A stretch of 64,000 nt of DNA from Agromyces sp. Marseille-P2726 (GCF_902809835.1 NZ_CADDWM010000007.1:81198-145197), one strand, 5' to 3'. Shown: positions 35,207 through 45,150, counted from the first letter of the stretch. Program-made: numbers and translations. The notes: generated by a model not told the origin, from the letters alone.

Positions 35207-36076
35207 TCACACCGAGACCACGCCGACGAGCTCGGCGAACAGCTCCTCGGGGTCGCACTCCAATCGCTGCCTGGTGAACCAGTCGCACACGTTCACGCAG
35301 TCGCGGTGCAGCAGGTCGAACCCCTGCGGGTTCGAGATCACGTCGACGACCTGCGGCAGGTCGATCGCCACGACGCGTCCGTGGTGCACGAGCAGGTTGT
35401 ACGGCGAGAGGTCGCCGTGCGCGAGGCCGGCACTCGCGAGGGTGTGCATGAAGTCCATCACCTGGTGGAACAGCTCACGCAGCGTCGCGGCATCCGCTCG
35501 CACCTGCGCGAGCCGCGGTGCGGCCACGCGACCGTCGCCGATGAACTCCATGAGCAGCTCGGTGTCCTGCACCTGCACGGGATACGGCACCGACGCGCCG
35601 AGCTGCGTGAGTCGCGTCAGCGCGTCGAATTCGGCGTACGCCCACTGCACGCGTGCGACGGCACGACCGAACGACGTGCCCTTCGCGACGGCGCGCACGT
35701 CGCGCGTCCGGCGCAGGCCGCGCCCCTCGGTGTAGATGGCCGAGCGGTGGAAGTCCGAGTGCTCGCTCGTGCGATACCGCTTGGCGGCGAGCAGTGCGGC
35801 GTTGCCCGGCACGTCGGCCGCGGCATCCGGGATCGCCCGTTCGATGAGGTGCAGGTCGGCCTCCTTGCCGGTCTTCACGACGCCGAGCTCGGTGTCGATC
35901 GCCGCGGCGGAGGTCACCAGCCAGTCGGGTCGCGGCTCGGGGCCGCGTTCGGTCGGAATGGTCGCCGGCCAGGTCGACCAGCGTTGTCCCTCGCCGGGCT
36001 CCGCGGTCTGGAAGGCGAGGGATGCCGCGCCGAGGGGCACGGGCGAAGTGTCGTCGAGCGACGAGAGGAAGTTCAC
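35207..36076 (-). CDS. RIO1-family serine/threonine kinase
   Basis: The 289-residue protein shows the RIO kinase core: GKEADLHLIER as the glycine/ATP loop (about residue 72), AAKRY with the ATP lysine, HGDLSPYNLLV as catalytic loop (about residue 218) and IDLPQ with the metal-binding Asp. Bacterial RIO1 kinases are common in actinobacteria but their targets are not known; in archaea and eukaryotes the family acts in ribosome assembly. The start is GTG 36076 with GGAG seven bases upstream. That site lies inside a hairpin (36081-36102), and a short reading frame with an excellent ribosome site precedes it, so regulation at translation is possible. Confidence 0.85.
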   Translation of the reverse strand: MNFLSSLDDTSPVPLGAASLAFQTAEPGEGQRWSTWPATIPTERGPEPRPDWLVTSAAAIDTELGVVKTGKEADLHLIERAIPDAAADVPGNAALLAAKRYRTSEHSDFHRSAIYTEGRGLRRTRDVRAVAKGTSFGRAVARVQWAYAEFDALTRLTQLGASVPYPVQVQDTELLMEFIGDGRVAAPRLAQVRADAATLRELFHQVMDFMHTLASAGLAHGDLSPYNLLVHHGRVVAIDLPQVVDVISNPQGFDLLHRDCVNVCDWFTRQRLECDPEELFAELVGVVSV

Positions 36077-36080
36077 GGTT

Positions 36081-36102
36081 GGTCTCCGAGGTTGCGGAGG
36101 CC
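36081..36102 (-). promoter_or_regulatory. Hairpin covering the RIO kinase ribosome binding site
   Basis: On the minus strand GGCCTCCG (36102-36095) can pair with CGGAGACC (36088-36081) with a single mismatch and a six-base loop. The GGAG of the RIO kinase gene is in the second arm. It lies between the short frame at 36116-36175 and GTG 36076. Confidence 0.4.
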
Positions 36103-36115
36103 ACCGGCGCGATTG

Positions 36116-36175
36116 CTAGCGGGCGGCCTCACAGGGAAGGGTGTCTGCGATGCGCACGACCATGACGGCGTTCAT
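36116..36175 (-). CDS. Putative 19-residue leader peptide upstream of the RIO kinase
   Basis: ATG 36175 is preceded by GGGAGGACACC, one of the best ribosome sites in the window. The frame encodes MNAVMVVRIADTLPCEAAR and stops at TAG 36116-36118, 39 bases before the RIO kinase start. Between the two lies a hairpin that includes the kinase ribosome site. This layout is that of a translational attenuator, but only comparison with related genomes can tell it from chance. The peptide is valine-rich with one Cys; no run of a single rare amino acid points to a specific signal. Confidence 0.4.
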   Translation of the reverse strand: MNAVMVVRIADTLPCEAAR

Positions 36176-36482
36176 GGTGTCCTCCCTTCGTCTCGGCGAC
36201 GGATGCCGCGTGGCGCGGTCCGGAGGCGAGCATACGCCCTGGGTCGACCCGTGTCCATGCCTCCGCCGCGACTATCGTCGGTGCATGCGTGGAGGCGCGA
36301 GCGACGAGGCATCCCGGACCGTGGTGCTCGTCGAGGGTGACGAAACAGACGCCGGGCCTCCTGCGCAACGTAGCCGGTCTCGGCGACGGTGTTCTCCCTG
36401 GTCTGCTCGGCGTGCGCCGCCAGGACCGGTTTCACGCAGATTGGGTCTATCCGCCGCGGTCGCCCTGTGCGAGTGTTCAGAC
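36176..36482. other. Intergenic region without recognisable gene
   Basis: These 307 bases separate the divergent RIO leader and the DHA2 transporter gene. They have several short open frames in all directions but none has a ribosome site and a protein-like composition. Promoters for both directions must lie here; I do not see a convincing -35/-10 pair. Confidence 0.4.
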
Positions 36483-38066
36483 ATGAGTGGGGGCGAGGGC
36501 GCAGCTGCGCCGTTCAACTTCCGTCTCGCGATCCTCCTCGCGATGGCGATGTTCGTGCTCGTGGTCGACACGTCGCTCATGAACGTGTCGATCTCCGCGG
36601 TCGTGCGCGACCTCGACACCACGGTGAGCGGAGTCCAGGGCGCGATCGCGCTCGAGGCGCTCGTGTCGGCGGCGTTCATCCTGATCGGTGGCAAGACGGG
36701 TGACCTGATCGGCCGCAAGCTCGCCTACATCCTCGGCCTGCTCGGCTACGCGGTCGGCGCCGTCGCGATGACGCTGGCGCAGAACCTCACGGCGGTGATC
36801 CTCTTCTGGGCGGTCATCGGCGGCATCGGCGCGTCCCTGCTGCTGCCCTCGATGCAGTCGCTCATCCACGGCAACTTCGAGGGCGAGCACCAGAAGCGGG
36901 TCTACGCCCTCGTCGGGGCATCCGCCGCCATCGCCGCCGCCGTCGGGCCCCTGCTCGGCGGGTTCATCACCACGTTCCTCTCGTGGCGGGTCGGCTTCCT
37001 GCTGGAGGCCGTGATCATCGCGGTCGTACTGGCCGGGATCGGCCTCGTCAAGGACGTGCCCTATCACGGCGATCGATCCATCGACCTGGTCGGAGCCGCG
37101 CTCTCGATCATCGGCATGGGGGGCGTGGTCACGGGCATCCTGGTCTGGCAGGAGGGGGGCGGCTACGTCGGCCTCATCATCGGCATCGGCGTGCTGGGGC
37201 TCGGCCTGCTCGTGTTCTGGCTGCGCAGCCGCAAGGCTCGGGGCAAGCCGACGCTGCTCGACCCGACCCTGTTCGAGTCGAAGCTGTTCGTCGCCGGAGC
37301 ATCTGGGCAGATGCTGCAGCAGATCGCGCTCGGCGGCACCATGATCGTGCTGCCGATCTACCTGCAGATGGTGCTGGAGTACAACGCCCTCGAAGCCGGA
37401 CTCTCGATCGCGCCGCTGTCGCTCAGCATGTTCGCCATCGCCCTGCTCGCCGGCCGCGGCCTGAAGCGTCGCCCGGCGGCCGTCATCCTCTGGGGGTTCG
37501 TGCTCGTCGTGGCCGGCCTGGTCATCCTCGTGCCCCTCGTGCCGAGGGTCGACTCGGGCTGGTGGCTCGTGGTGCCCCTCATCATCTCGGGCTGCGGGCT
37601 CGGCCTGCTGGTCTCGCAGCTGAACAACTACACCCTGTCTCCCATCTCCGACGAGCGCGTCAGCGAGGCGGCCGGCGTGAACTCGGCCGCTGGGTCGTTC
37701 GGCCTCTCGTTCGGCTTGGCGTTCGCGGGTGCCATCATGCTGGCCACGCTCGCGTTCGCGTTCACGGCGCGCTCGGACGCGAGCCCTGTGCTCTCGGCAG
37801 AGCAGCAGCAGCAGGTCTCGACCGTGCTCGAGGAGGACGCCGAGATCATGTCGAACACCGGCCTCGAGGAGCTCTTGATCGACCAGCCGCCCGACGTGCA
37901 GGACGAGATCATCCGCATCAACACCGAGTCGCGGTTCATCGCGCTGCAGGTCGCGCTGGGCGTGCCCATCCTCGCGGGTGTCCTCGGAATCCTGAACGGG
38001 CTCCGTATGCGCCGACTGCCCGACCCGAAGCCGTCGGCCGCCGCCGAGGGCACGATGCTCGGCTAG
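36483..38066 (+). CDS. MFS drug/proton antiporter, DHA2 (EmrB/QacA) family
   Basis: The 527-residue protein has about fourteen membrane segments. VLVVDTSLMNVSI in the first helix (motif D1) and GGKTGDLIGRKLAYILG (MFS motif A, about residues 71-87) are typical of the 14-helix DHA2 group, which exports drugs or other small hydrophobic compounds. A polar C-terminal insertion (QQQQQVSTVLEEDAE) sits before the last helix. ATG 36483 is preferred because the next residues lead straight into helix 1; the frame is open back to 36141. Remnants of its 3' end seem to recur downstream at 38184-38260. Confidence 0.85.
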   Translation: MSGGEGAAAPFNFRLAILLAMAMFVLVVDTSLMNVSISAVVRDLDTTVSGVQGAIALEALVSAAFILIGGKTGDLIGRKLAYILGLLGYAVGAVAMTLAQNLTAVILFWAVIGGIGASLLLPSMQSLIHGNFEGEHQKRVYALVGASAAIAAAVGPLLGGFITTFLSWRVGFLLEAVIIAVVLAGIGLVKDVPYHGDRSIDLVGAALSIIGMGGVVTGILVWQEGGGYVGLIIGIGVLGLGLLVFWLRSRKARGKPTLLDPTLFESKLFVAGASGQMLQQIALGGTMIVLPIYLQMVLEYNALEAGLSIAPLSLSMFAIALLAGRGLKRRPAAVILWGFVLVVAGLVILVPLVPRVDSGWWLVVPLIISGCGLGLLVSQLNNYTLSPISDERVSEAAGVNSAAGSFGLSFGLAFAGAIMLATLAFAFTARSDASPVLSAEQQQQVSTVLEEDAEIMSNTGLEELLIDQPPDVQDEIIRINTESRFIALQVALGVPILAGVLGILNGLRMRRLPDPKPSAAAEGTMLG

Positions 38067-38125
38067 CACCGGAATCACTCCAACGCTTGGACCGGTATGC
38101 GCTTGGACCAGTGACGACTGACCCC

Positions 38126-38300
38126 GACTCCTGAAAGCAAGGACGCTCTGGAAGCGAGGCCACTTTTCGCTGCCACCGCGGGCAGGATGCTCGGTGAGTA
38201 CCGGAACGTCACCCGATCGCATGGACGGGTATCGATTCCCCGCGACTCCTGAAAGTAAGGACGCTCCGGCGGCCGCCACCTGTCCTTGCTTTCAGGAGTC
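38126..38300. repeat. Three copies of a 19-bp element (two direct, one inverted) with decayed duplication
   Basis: GACTCCTGAAAGCAAGGAC lies at 38126-38144, a one-base variant at 38244-38262, and the reverse complement at 38282-38300. The last two form a 19-base-pair stem with a 19-base loop. The sequence before copies 1 and 2 is also related (GATGCTCGG, then TAC/AGC ACCGGAA), so the 3' end of the transporter gene and its tail appear to be duplicated in degenerate form. The region 38067-38583 has no gene. It looks like REP-type or MITE-like material next to the dnaK operators. Confidence 0.6.
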
Positions 38301-38383
38301 TCGGGGGGAGGTACACGTTCAGCCGAAGCGACGCAACGGAGCGGGAACGGCGGGGCAGCCGGAATACTGGGCGTGCGCTGTGA

Positions 38384-38404
38384 GTTGAGTCAAGTGCACT
38401 CAAG
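38384..38404. promoter_or_regulatory. HAIR operator 1 (HspR box) upstream of dnaK
   Basis: GTTGAGT-N7-ACTCAAG matches the actinobacterial HAIR consensus CTTGAGT-N7-ACTCAAG with one difference. HspR, encoded at the end of this operon, binds such boxes and represses heat-shock genes until it is titrated by unfolded proteins together with DnaK. Confidence 0.88.
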
Positions 38405-38446
38405 TTTCGACGATCCAGATTGACATGGAAATCGTCGGGTGAAACA

Positions 38447-38467
38447 CTTGAGTCGTCGGGACTCAAG
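38447..38467. promoter_or_regulatory. HAIR operator 2 (HspR box) upstream of dnaK
   Basis: A perfect CTTGAGT-N7-ACTCAAG, 42 bases after the end of box 1. A TTGACA at 38420-38425 between the boxes could be the -35 element, so that box 2 would cover the -10 region and the transcription start. ATG of dnaK follows 117 bases later. Confidence 0.92.
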
Positions 38468-38584
38468 TTCCGGCACGAGACTTCAGTCCGGCCACAGTCC
38501 GCCGCATGGCGACGAAGGCGGCCGGCCGATTGACCGAGTGCTCGCGGCATCCGCTCGCGAGCTCTCGCAGAAGGGGAACAACAC

Positions 38585-40459
<1,875 letters not shown>

Positions 40460-40461
40460 TC

Positions 40462-41112
40462 ATGTCGGATGAGAACCAGAACCACGAAGAGCCGGTGATC
40501 CGCGACAAGCGGCGCATCGACCCCGAGACCGGTGCGGTTCGCCAGCCGACTTCCGATGCCGAAGGGGTGTCCGACGAGGGCGCCCGCGAGGCGACGGATG
40601 CCGCGGCCGAGGATGCCGTGGCATCCGCTGCCGGCGAAGACGAGCGGATGCTCACCGTCGACGACATCCTGAACGCGGCCGAGGCCGAGGTGAAGGAGCC
40701 GAGCGACGAGCACCTCGCCGACCTGAAGCGCGTCACGGCCGAGTACGCGAACTATCGTCGTCGCACTGAGGCCAACCGCGAGGCCGAGCGCGAGCGTGCC
40801 ATCGGCTCGGTCGTCTCAACGCTGCTGCCCGTGCTCGACGATCTCGACCGGGCTGAGAAGCACGGCGACCTCGAGGGCGACGCGCCATTCGCGACGATCG
40901 CTGCGAAGCTCCGGGCCGCGGTCGAGAAGCTGGGGCTCACGCCCTTCGGCCAGGTCGGCGAGCCGTTCGACCCGCAGAAGCACGATGCGCTCTTCCAGCA
41001 GCATTCCGATGACGTCGAGGTCGACACGATCGCCGACGTCGTCGAGACCGGCTACTGGCTCGGCGGCACGCTGCTGCGCGCCGCGAAGGTCGTCGTCAAC
41101 ACACCGCAGTAG
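40462..41112 (+). CDS. grpE: Nucleotide exchange factor GrpE
   Basis: The 216-residue protein has a long acidic, disordered N-terminus (about 75 residues), then the coiled-coil YANYRRRTEANRE and the C-terminal beta part with LGLTPFGQVGEPFDPQKHDALFQ and GYWLGGTLLRAAKVVV, the GrpE signature. It releases ADP from DnaK. The gene starts three bases after dnaK and must be on the same mRNA. A 95-base REP-like palindrome lies between it and dnaJ and may lower downstream expression. Confidence 0.97.
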   Translation: MSDENQNHEEPVIRDKRRIDPETGAVRQPTSDAEGVSDEGAREATDAAAEDAVASAAGEDERMLTVDDILNAAEAEVKEPSDEHLADLKRVTAEYANYRRRTEANREAERERAIGSVVSTLLPVLDDLDRAEKHGDLEGDAPFATIAAKLRAAVEKLGLTPFGQVGEPFDPQKHDALFQQHSDDVEVDTIADVVETGYWLGGTLLRAAKVVVNTPQ

Positions 41113-41118
41113 CGTTCC

Positions 41119-41213
41119 TGCGGGTCGAGGAGCCCGCGGAGCGGACGTCTCGAGACCGATGCCGACCAGGTCTCGAGACGCATCCGGCCACGCCGGCTGC
41201 TCCTCGACCCGCA
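41119..41213. repeat. REP-like palindromic element between grpE and dnaJ
   Basis: The outer arms TGCGGGTCGAGGAGC (41119-41133) and GCTCCTCGACCCGCA (41199-41213) are exact reverse complements. Inner arms CGTCTCGAGACC (41146-41157) and GGTCTCGAGACG (41169-41180) are too. The RNA would form a long two-part stem inside the dnaK operon transcript. The word set is shared with the in-gene copy at 19138-19182. Confidence 0.75.
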
Positions 41214-41248
41214 TGGGCACGCAGTAGATTTCGAGAGAGGAGGTGCCG

Positions 41249-42235
41249 ATGGCCAGTCAGGATTGGTTCGAGAAGGACTTCTACCAGGTGCTCGGCGTCT
41301 CCAAAGACGTCAGCGACGCAGAGCTGAAGAAGACGTACCGCAAGCTCGCGCGCAAGTACCACCCCGACTCGAACCCGGGCGACGCGGCCGCCGAGGCGAA
41401 GTTCAAGGAGATCAGCGAGGCGCACTCGGTACTCTCCGACCCCGAGCAGCGCAAGGAGTACGACGCCATCCGGGCGATGGGGTCCGGAGCCCGGTTCACG
41501 GCCCCCGGCGGTGCCGGCGGCACCGGCGGCTTCGAGGACGTCTTCGGCAACGTGTTCGGCCAGGGCGGCGGAACGCGCTACACGTTCCAGCAGGGTGGCG
41601 ACTACGACGACCTGCTCGGAGGGTTGTTCGGCGGTGGCCGGTTCGGGCAGCCGAGCGGTGGGTACCGGGGATTCGGTGGCCCCACCAAGGGCCGCGATGT
41701 CGTGGCATCCACCACACTCGACTTCATCACGGCCACCAAGGGCGACCAGATCACGCTGCAGACGTCCGACGGCCGGCCCATCAACGTGCGCATCCCGGCG
41801 GGCGTCGCCGACGGGCAGAAGATCCGGCTGCGTGGCAAGGGCAACCCGTCTCCCGACGGGGGCGAGCCCGGCGACATCGTGCTGACCGTGAACGTGCGCA
41901 AGCATCCGGTCTTCGAACGTGACGGCCTCAACCTGCGCGTCAACGTGCCGGTGACGTTCACCGAGGCGGCGCTCGGAGCGACCATCGAGGTGCCCACGCT
42001 GGGCGGCAATCCGGTGAAGTTGAAGGTCGCTCCCGGCACGCCGAGCGGTCGAGTGCTGCGCGTGAAGGGCCGCGGTGTCGAGACCTCGAAGGGCAAGGGC
42101 GACCTGCTGGCGGTCGTGCAGATCGCCGTGCCGTCGCATCTGTCGAAGGAGGCCCAGGAGAAGCTCGAGGAGTTCGCGGCCCTGCTGCCCGACGAGAATC
42201 CCCGCGATGAACTGATCGCGAAGGCTCGAAGCTGA
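41249..42235 (+). CDS. dnaJ: DnaJ-type co-chaperone without zinc-finger domain (CbpA/DnaJ1-like)
   Basis: The 328-residue protein has a J domain (residues 8-73, with YHPDSNPG carrying the HPD triad that stimulates DnaK). A Gly/Phe-rich stretch follows (about 80-150), then two C-terminal substrate-binding domains. The four CxxCxGxG zinc repeats of type I DnaJ are absent, so it is a type II protein, as usual for the DnaJ that is encoded with dnaK and hspR in actinobacteria. ATG 41249 follows GAGAGGAGG by six bases; a GTG six bases earlier is less well placed. The stop lies next to the hspR start. Confidence 0.95.
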   Translation: MASQDWFEKDFYQVLGVSKDVSDAELKKTYRKLARKYHPDSNPGDAAAEAKFKEISEAHSVLSDPEQRKEYDAIRAMGSGARFTAPGGAGGTGGFEDVFGNVFGQGGGTRYTFQQGGDYDDLLGGLFGGGRFGQPSGGYRGFGGPTKGRDVVASTTLDFITATKGDQITLQTSDGRPINVRIPAGVADGQKIRLRGKGNPSPDGGEPGDIVLTVNVRKHPVFERDGLNLRVNVPVTFTEAALGATIEVPTLGGNPVKLKVAPGTPSGRVLRVKGRGVETSKGKGDLLAVVQIAVPSHLSKEAQEKLEEFAALLPDENPRDELIAKARS

Positions 42236-42239
42236 GGTG

Positions 42240-42662
42240 ATGAGGGTGGACGAGAAGAGCCCGCTCTTCGTCATCTCGGTCGCGGCGGAGCTCGCCGGCA
42301 TGCACCCGCAGACCCTGCGCCAGTACGACCGGCTCGGGCTCGTCTCGCCGACCCGCACGGCGGGCAAGTCGCGCCGATACTCCATGCGCGACGTCGCCCA
42401 GTTGCGCGAGATCGCGCAGCTCTCGAGCGAGGGCGTGAGCCTCGAGGGCATCCGTCGCGTGCTCGAGCTCGAAGACGAAGTCTCGACCCTGCGCGCCCGC
42501 GTGCGCGAGCTCGAGAGCGCGCTCGCCGACGAGATGCTCAACCGACCCGGTCGCCGCGTCTTCGCGGCGGGACCCGCGGGCGACGTGGTCTCCCTCCGTG
42601 CCGGTACGCGTCTGCGTCGCGAGAACGCGGTCGTGGTCTGGCGTCCGCTCGACCGCGACTGA
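42240..42662 (+). CDS. hspR: Heat-shock repressor HspR (MerR family)
   Basis: The 140-residue protein has a MerR helix-turn-helix: FVISVAAELAGMHPQTLRQYDRLGLVSPTRTAGKSRRYS (about residues 10-48), then a dimer coiled coil with VSLEGIRRVLELEDEV. The HPQTLRQYDRLGL block is diagnostic for HspR. It binds HAIR boxes, of which two precede dnaK and one precedes clpB at 57689, so the window holds the repressor and two of its targets. The start is among GTG 42237, ATG 42240 and GTG 42246; the last has the best-spaced GAGG. All lie within 11 bases of the dnaJ stop. Confidence 0.95.
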   Translation: MRVDEKSPLFVISVAAELAGMHPQTLRQYDRLGLVSPTRTAGKSRRYSMRDVAQLREIAQLSSEGVSLEGIRRVLELEDEVSTLRARVRELESALADEMLNRPGRRVFAAGPAGDVVSLRAGTRLRRENAVVVWRPLDRD

Positions 42663-42675
42663 TCCCCGCAGGTCC

Positions 42676-43380
42676 CTAGCCCCAGGCCTCCGCCGGCGCC
42701 TCGACGATGGGCACCGGGTTCGTCGACCACCAGGAGCCATGGCCGTAGTGACTCTCGGCCCAGGGCGAGGCCCAGATCGCCTGCGCGACCGCATGCGCCG
42801 ACGTGCCGTCCTCGAGGGCGGCCACGATGGCGGTGTAGAAGGAGCGCTTGCGCAGGTTGTCGGCGGCGTACCATGCCGCCGTCACGAGGCTGTCGTAACT
42901 GCCGAGCCCACTGCCGCCACCCGAGCCGTGCCCGTTGTTCAGCGGGTTGTTCCGGTTCCACCAGTTGTCGGTGCCGTTCTCCTCGCGCATCCACTGCAGC
43001 ATGACCGTGACGTTCTCCTCGGTCACGGGCCAGCCCCCGTTGATCAGCACGAGCTTCGCCCAGTCGGCGTTGGTGCCCGACGCGATGAGGGTCTCGGGGC
43101 CCGTGCTGGCCACGTACGACTCCTGCGAGACGGTCGGCGACTCGACGTGGCCGGCGACGCGCAGTTCCTGCGTGCGCGGGTCGATGGCATCAGCCGTCGC
43201 CGCGGACGCGTTCAGATGGGGGGCGGGCGGCACGAGGGCGAGCGTCGCGACGATGCCGAACACCGTCACGACCGCGAAGGCACCGATGAACCGACGGATG
43301 CCGCGCCGTGCACGCCGCATCGGCGCCGCGACCGTGTGCCGTGCCGCGCGCCTTCCCCCTGCCCGCCGTGCGTTGCGCAT
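42676..43380 (-). CDS. Secreted or membrane-anchored protein, possibly a cell-wall-hydrolase-like domain
   Basis: The 234-residue protein has a strongly basic start (MRNARRAGGRRAAR) and one hydrophobic segment (FIGAFAVVTVFGIVATLALV, about residues 32-51). The extracytoplasmic part of about 180 residues contains MLQWMREENGTDNWWNRNNPLNNG and later ADNLRKRSFYTAIVAALEDG. These segments, with a Glu in WMREENG and an N-P-L motif, recall lysozyme-like or glucosaminidase-like folds of actinobacterial wall enzymes. The match is weak and no catalytic pair is proven. ATG 43380 or 43320 may be the start. It is convergent with hspR. Confidence 0.5.
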   Translation of the reverse strand: MRNARRAGGRRAARHTVAAPMRRARRGIRRFIGAFAVVTVFGIVATLALVPPAPHLNASAATADAIDPRTQELRVAGHVESPTVSQESYVASTGPETLIASGTNADWAKLVLINGGWPVTEENVTVMLQWMREENGTDNWWNRNNPLNNGHGSGGGSGLGSYDSLVTAAWYAADNLRKRSFYTAIVAALEDGTSAHAVAQAIWASPWAESHYGHGSWWSTNPVPIVEAPAEAWG

Positions 43381-43473
43381 GCCCGACCGAGGCTAGCAAA
43401 GGGATCCGCGCTCTGCACAGGGGGCGTCCGCGCGACGGGTCGTGCGCTCGCCGGCCCGTCGGGCGCTCGCGGG

Positions 43474-43782
43474 TCAGTCGGCGACGTACTCCCGGAGGTT
43501 CGCCGGCAGGCCGAGCACGATCACCCGGTCGTCGTGCGAGACGGCGAGGCCGCGCTCGGTGAGCGACAACTCCCACCCGTGGAGGTCGACCCGGCGCCGT
43601 ATCGTCTCGAGCAGCGCCTTCCTGCGTTCGGCGCCATTGCGCGGCTCGATGTTCGTCTCGAGGGTGATCTGGAAGTCGCGGTCGTCGGACGAGAGCGACC
43701 CCAGCTGCTCGAGGCGGCTGTCGGCCTCGAGCAGGACCGGGGCCAGGTAGAGGTCGGTCACGTCATGCGGTCGTTCGGCCAT
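43474..43782 (-). CDS. Conserved small hypothetical protein
   Basis: The 102-residue soluble protein (start 43782, with GGAGGAGCC just upstream) has no membrane segment and mixed alpha/beta character: TDLYLAPVLLEADSRLEQLGSL, then ITLETNIEPRN and RRVDLHGWELSLTERGLAVSHDDRVIVLGLPANLREYVAD. I do not recognise a family. The C-terminal strand pattern is protein-like and codon use matches neighbours. It is divergent from the methyltransferase gene at 43879 and may be on one transcript with 42676, which follows on the same strand after 93 bases. Confidence 0.55.
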   Translation of the reverse strand: MAERPHDVTDLYLAPVLLEADSRLEQLGSLSSDDRDFQITLETNIEPRNGAERRKALLETIRRRVDLHGWELSLTERGLAVSHDDRVIVLGLPANLREYVAD

Positions 43783-43878
43783 GGCTCCTCCAACGTCTCA
43801 CGAGCAGTTGCGGTGGGTCAGGGCCCACACTAGCCGCGCAGCGCGCCTCCCAGCCAGGCATCCTCGTAGCCTTGGCAC

Positions 43879-45039
43879 ATGCAGTTCGAGCTCGGTGCCC
43901 TGCGCCGGCATCCCGACATCGAGGGGCCGGGACTCGAGGCGTCGGATGCCGCGGACCGGCTGATCCTCGACGAGGCCGCGCCGTTCGCCGCCGAGGTCGC
44001 GGCCGACGAGCTCGTGGTGCTCGACGACGCCTACGGAGCACTCGCGCTGGGCTCCGCCGCGACGCGCGGCCGCGGCATCCGCGTGCATCAGGACCTGATC
44101 ACCGGCGAACGCGCCCTCGAGGCGAACGCCGAACGACTCCACCTGGCGGGCGCGGTTCGGTCGATGCCGCTGGGCGCGGAGGTGCTTCGCGACGCCCGGC
44201 TCGTGCTCCTGCGCCTGCCCCGCTCGCTCGATCGGCTCGACGAGCTGGCCGGGCTGATCGCTCGGCACGCAGCGTCCGACGTCACCGTGGTCGCCGGCGG
44301 CCGCATCAAGCACATGTCGCTCGCGATGAACGATGTGCTCGCAAGGTGGTTCGCCCGCGTCGACGTTTCGCACGCGCGGCAGAAGTCGCGAGTGCTCATT
44401 GCGCGGGCACCCGGCCGGCATGCGCGTCCGACGTCCTCGGGCGCTACTCGACCGCCGGGGGCCACCACGTGGCCGCGGCGGCAGCGGCATGACGACCTCG
44501 GGCTCACGGTCGTCGCGCACGGGGGCGTGTTCGCGGGTACGGGCATCGACGTCGGCACCCGCTTCCTGCTCGAGCACCTCCACGATGCGGTTCCGGATGC
44601 CGCGACCGCCGTCGACCTCGCGTGCGGCTCGGGCGTGGTGGCCGCGTGGCTCGCGCGTGAGCGCCCCGCGCTTCGGGTGACGGCGACCGACCGCTCGGCG
44701 GCGGCTGCGGCATCCGCTCGCCGGACCATGGAGGCCAACGGCGTGGCAGACCGGGCGCACGTCACCCAGGCCGACGGGCTGGAGCTGCTGGCCGACTCGA
44801 GCGAGGAGCTCATCGTGCTGAACCCGCCGTTCCACTCCGGTGCCGCGCTGCACACGGGCATCGCCCGGCACCTCTTCGCCGAGGCAGGACGGGTGCTCGC
44901 ACCAGGCGGCGAGCTCTGGTGCGTGTGGAATTCGCCACTGCGCTACCGGCCGCTGCTCGAGCGGCTCGTCGGCCCCACACGGCAGGTCGCGCGCAATGCG
45001 AAGTTCACCGTGACCGCCTCGAATCATCGGGTAGCCTGA
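43879..45039 (+). CDS. rRNA guanine-N2 methyltransferase-like protein (RlmG/RsmC type)
   Basis: The 386-residue protein has two related halves, as in RsmC and RlmG. The first is a decayed methyltransferase domain, and the second is an active one with VDLACGSGVVAAWLA (AdoMet motif I, about residue 245) and LNPPFHSGAA (motif IV NPPF, about residue 314). GELWCVWNSPLRYRPLLE and the C-terminal NAKFTVTASNHR are typical of this group, which methylates guanine N2 in rRNA. Which rRNA position it modifies cannot be told. ATG 43879 comes six bases after TAGCCT, without a Shine-Dalgarno, which suggests a leaderless mRNA. Confidence 0.8.
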   Translation: MQFELGALRRHPDIEGPGLEASDAADRLILDEAAPFAAEVAADELVVLDDAYGALALGSAATRGRGIRVHQDLITGERALEANAERLHLAGAVRSMPLGAEVLRDARLVLLRLPRSLDRLDELAGLIARHAASDVTVVAGGRIKHMSLAMNDVLARWFARVDVSHARQKSRVLIARAPGRHARPTSSGATRPPGATTWPRRQRHDDLGLTVVAHGGVFAGTGIDVGTRFLLEHLHDAVPDAATAVDLACGSGVVAAWLARERPALRVTATDRSAAAAASARRTMEANGVADRAHVTQADGLELLADSSEELIVLNPPFHSGAALHTGIARHLFAEAGRVLAPGGELWCVWNSPLRYRPLLERLVGPTRQVARNAKFTVTASNHRVA

Positions 45040-45118
45040 GGTGCGGTCGGGCAGTATACGCATCGAATCGCGTTCTGTCTGCCGTTTCGTCCGATCGGTG
45101 GCTGCGAGTCACAATGTC

Positions 45119-45140
45119 CCGGGCGTCGTGCGACGCCCGG
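45119..45140 (+). promoter_or_regulatory. Hairpin just before the EAL gene
   Basis: CCGGGCGTCG (45119-45128) and CGACGCCCGG (45131-45140) are exact reverse complements with a two-base centre, directly followed by AAGGGA and the ATG at 45151. It may affect initiation of the EAL gene or end an upstream transcript. Confidence 0.35.
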
Positions 45141-45150
45141 AAGGGATGCC

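Noticed and set aside
38384..38404. CIRCE element (HrcA box) at dnaK
   Set aside because: The TTAGCACTC-N9-GAGTGCTAA pattern is absent. The boxes have the HAIR form with 7-base spacer, and hspR is in the operon.
42676..43380. Phage lysozyme gene
   Set aside because: No phage genes are near, the protein has a membrane anchor, and the match to lysozyme-like folds is weak.
44400..44465. Second in-gene REP-like element in the rRNA methyltransferase gene
   Set aside because: A few shared words (CTCGGGCGCTACTCGACCGCC) occur in the inter-domain linker, but no clear inverted repeat can be drawn.
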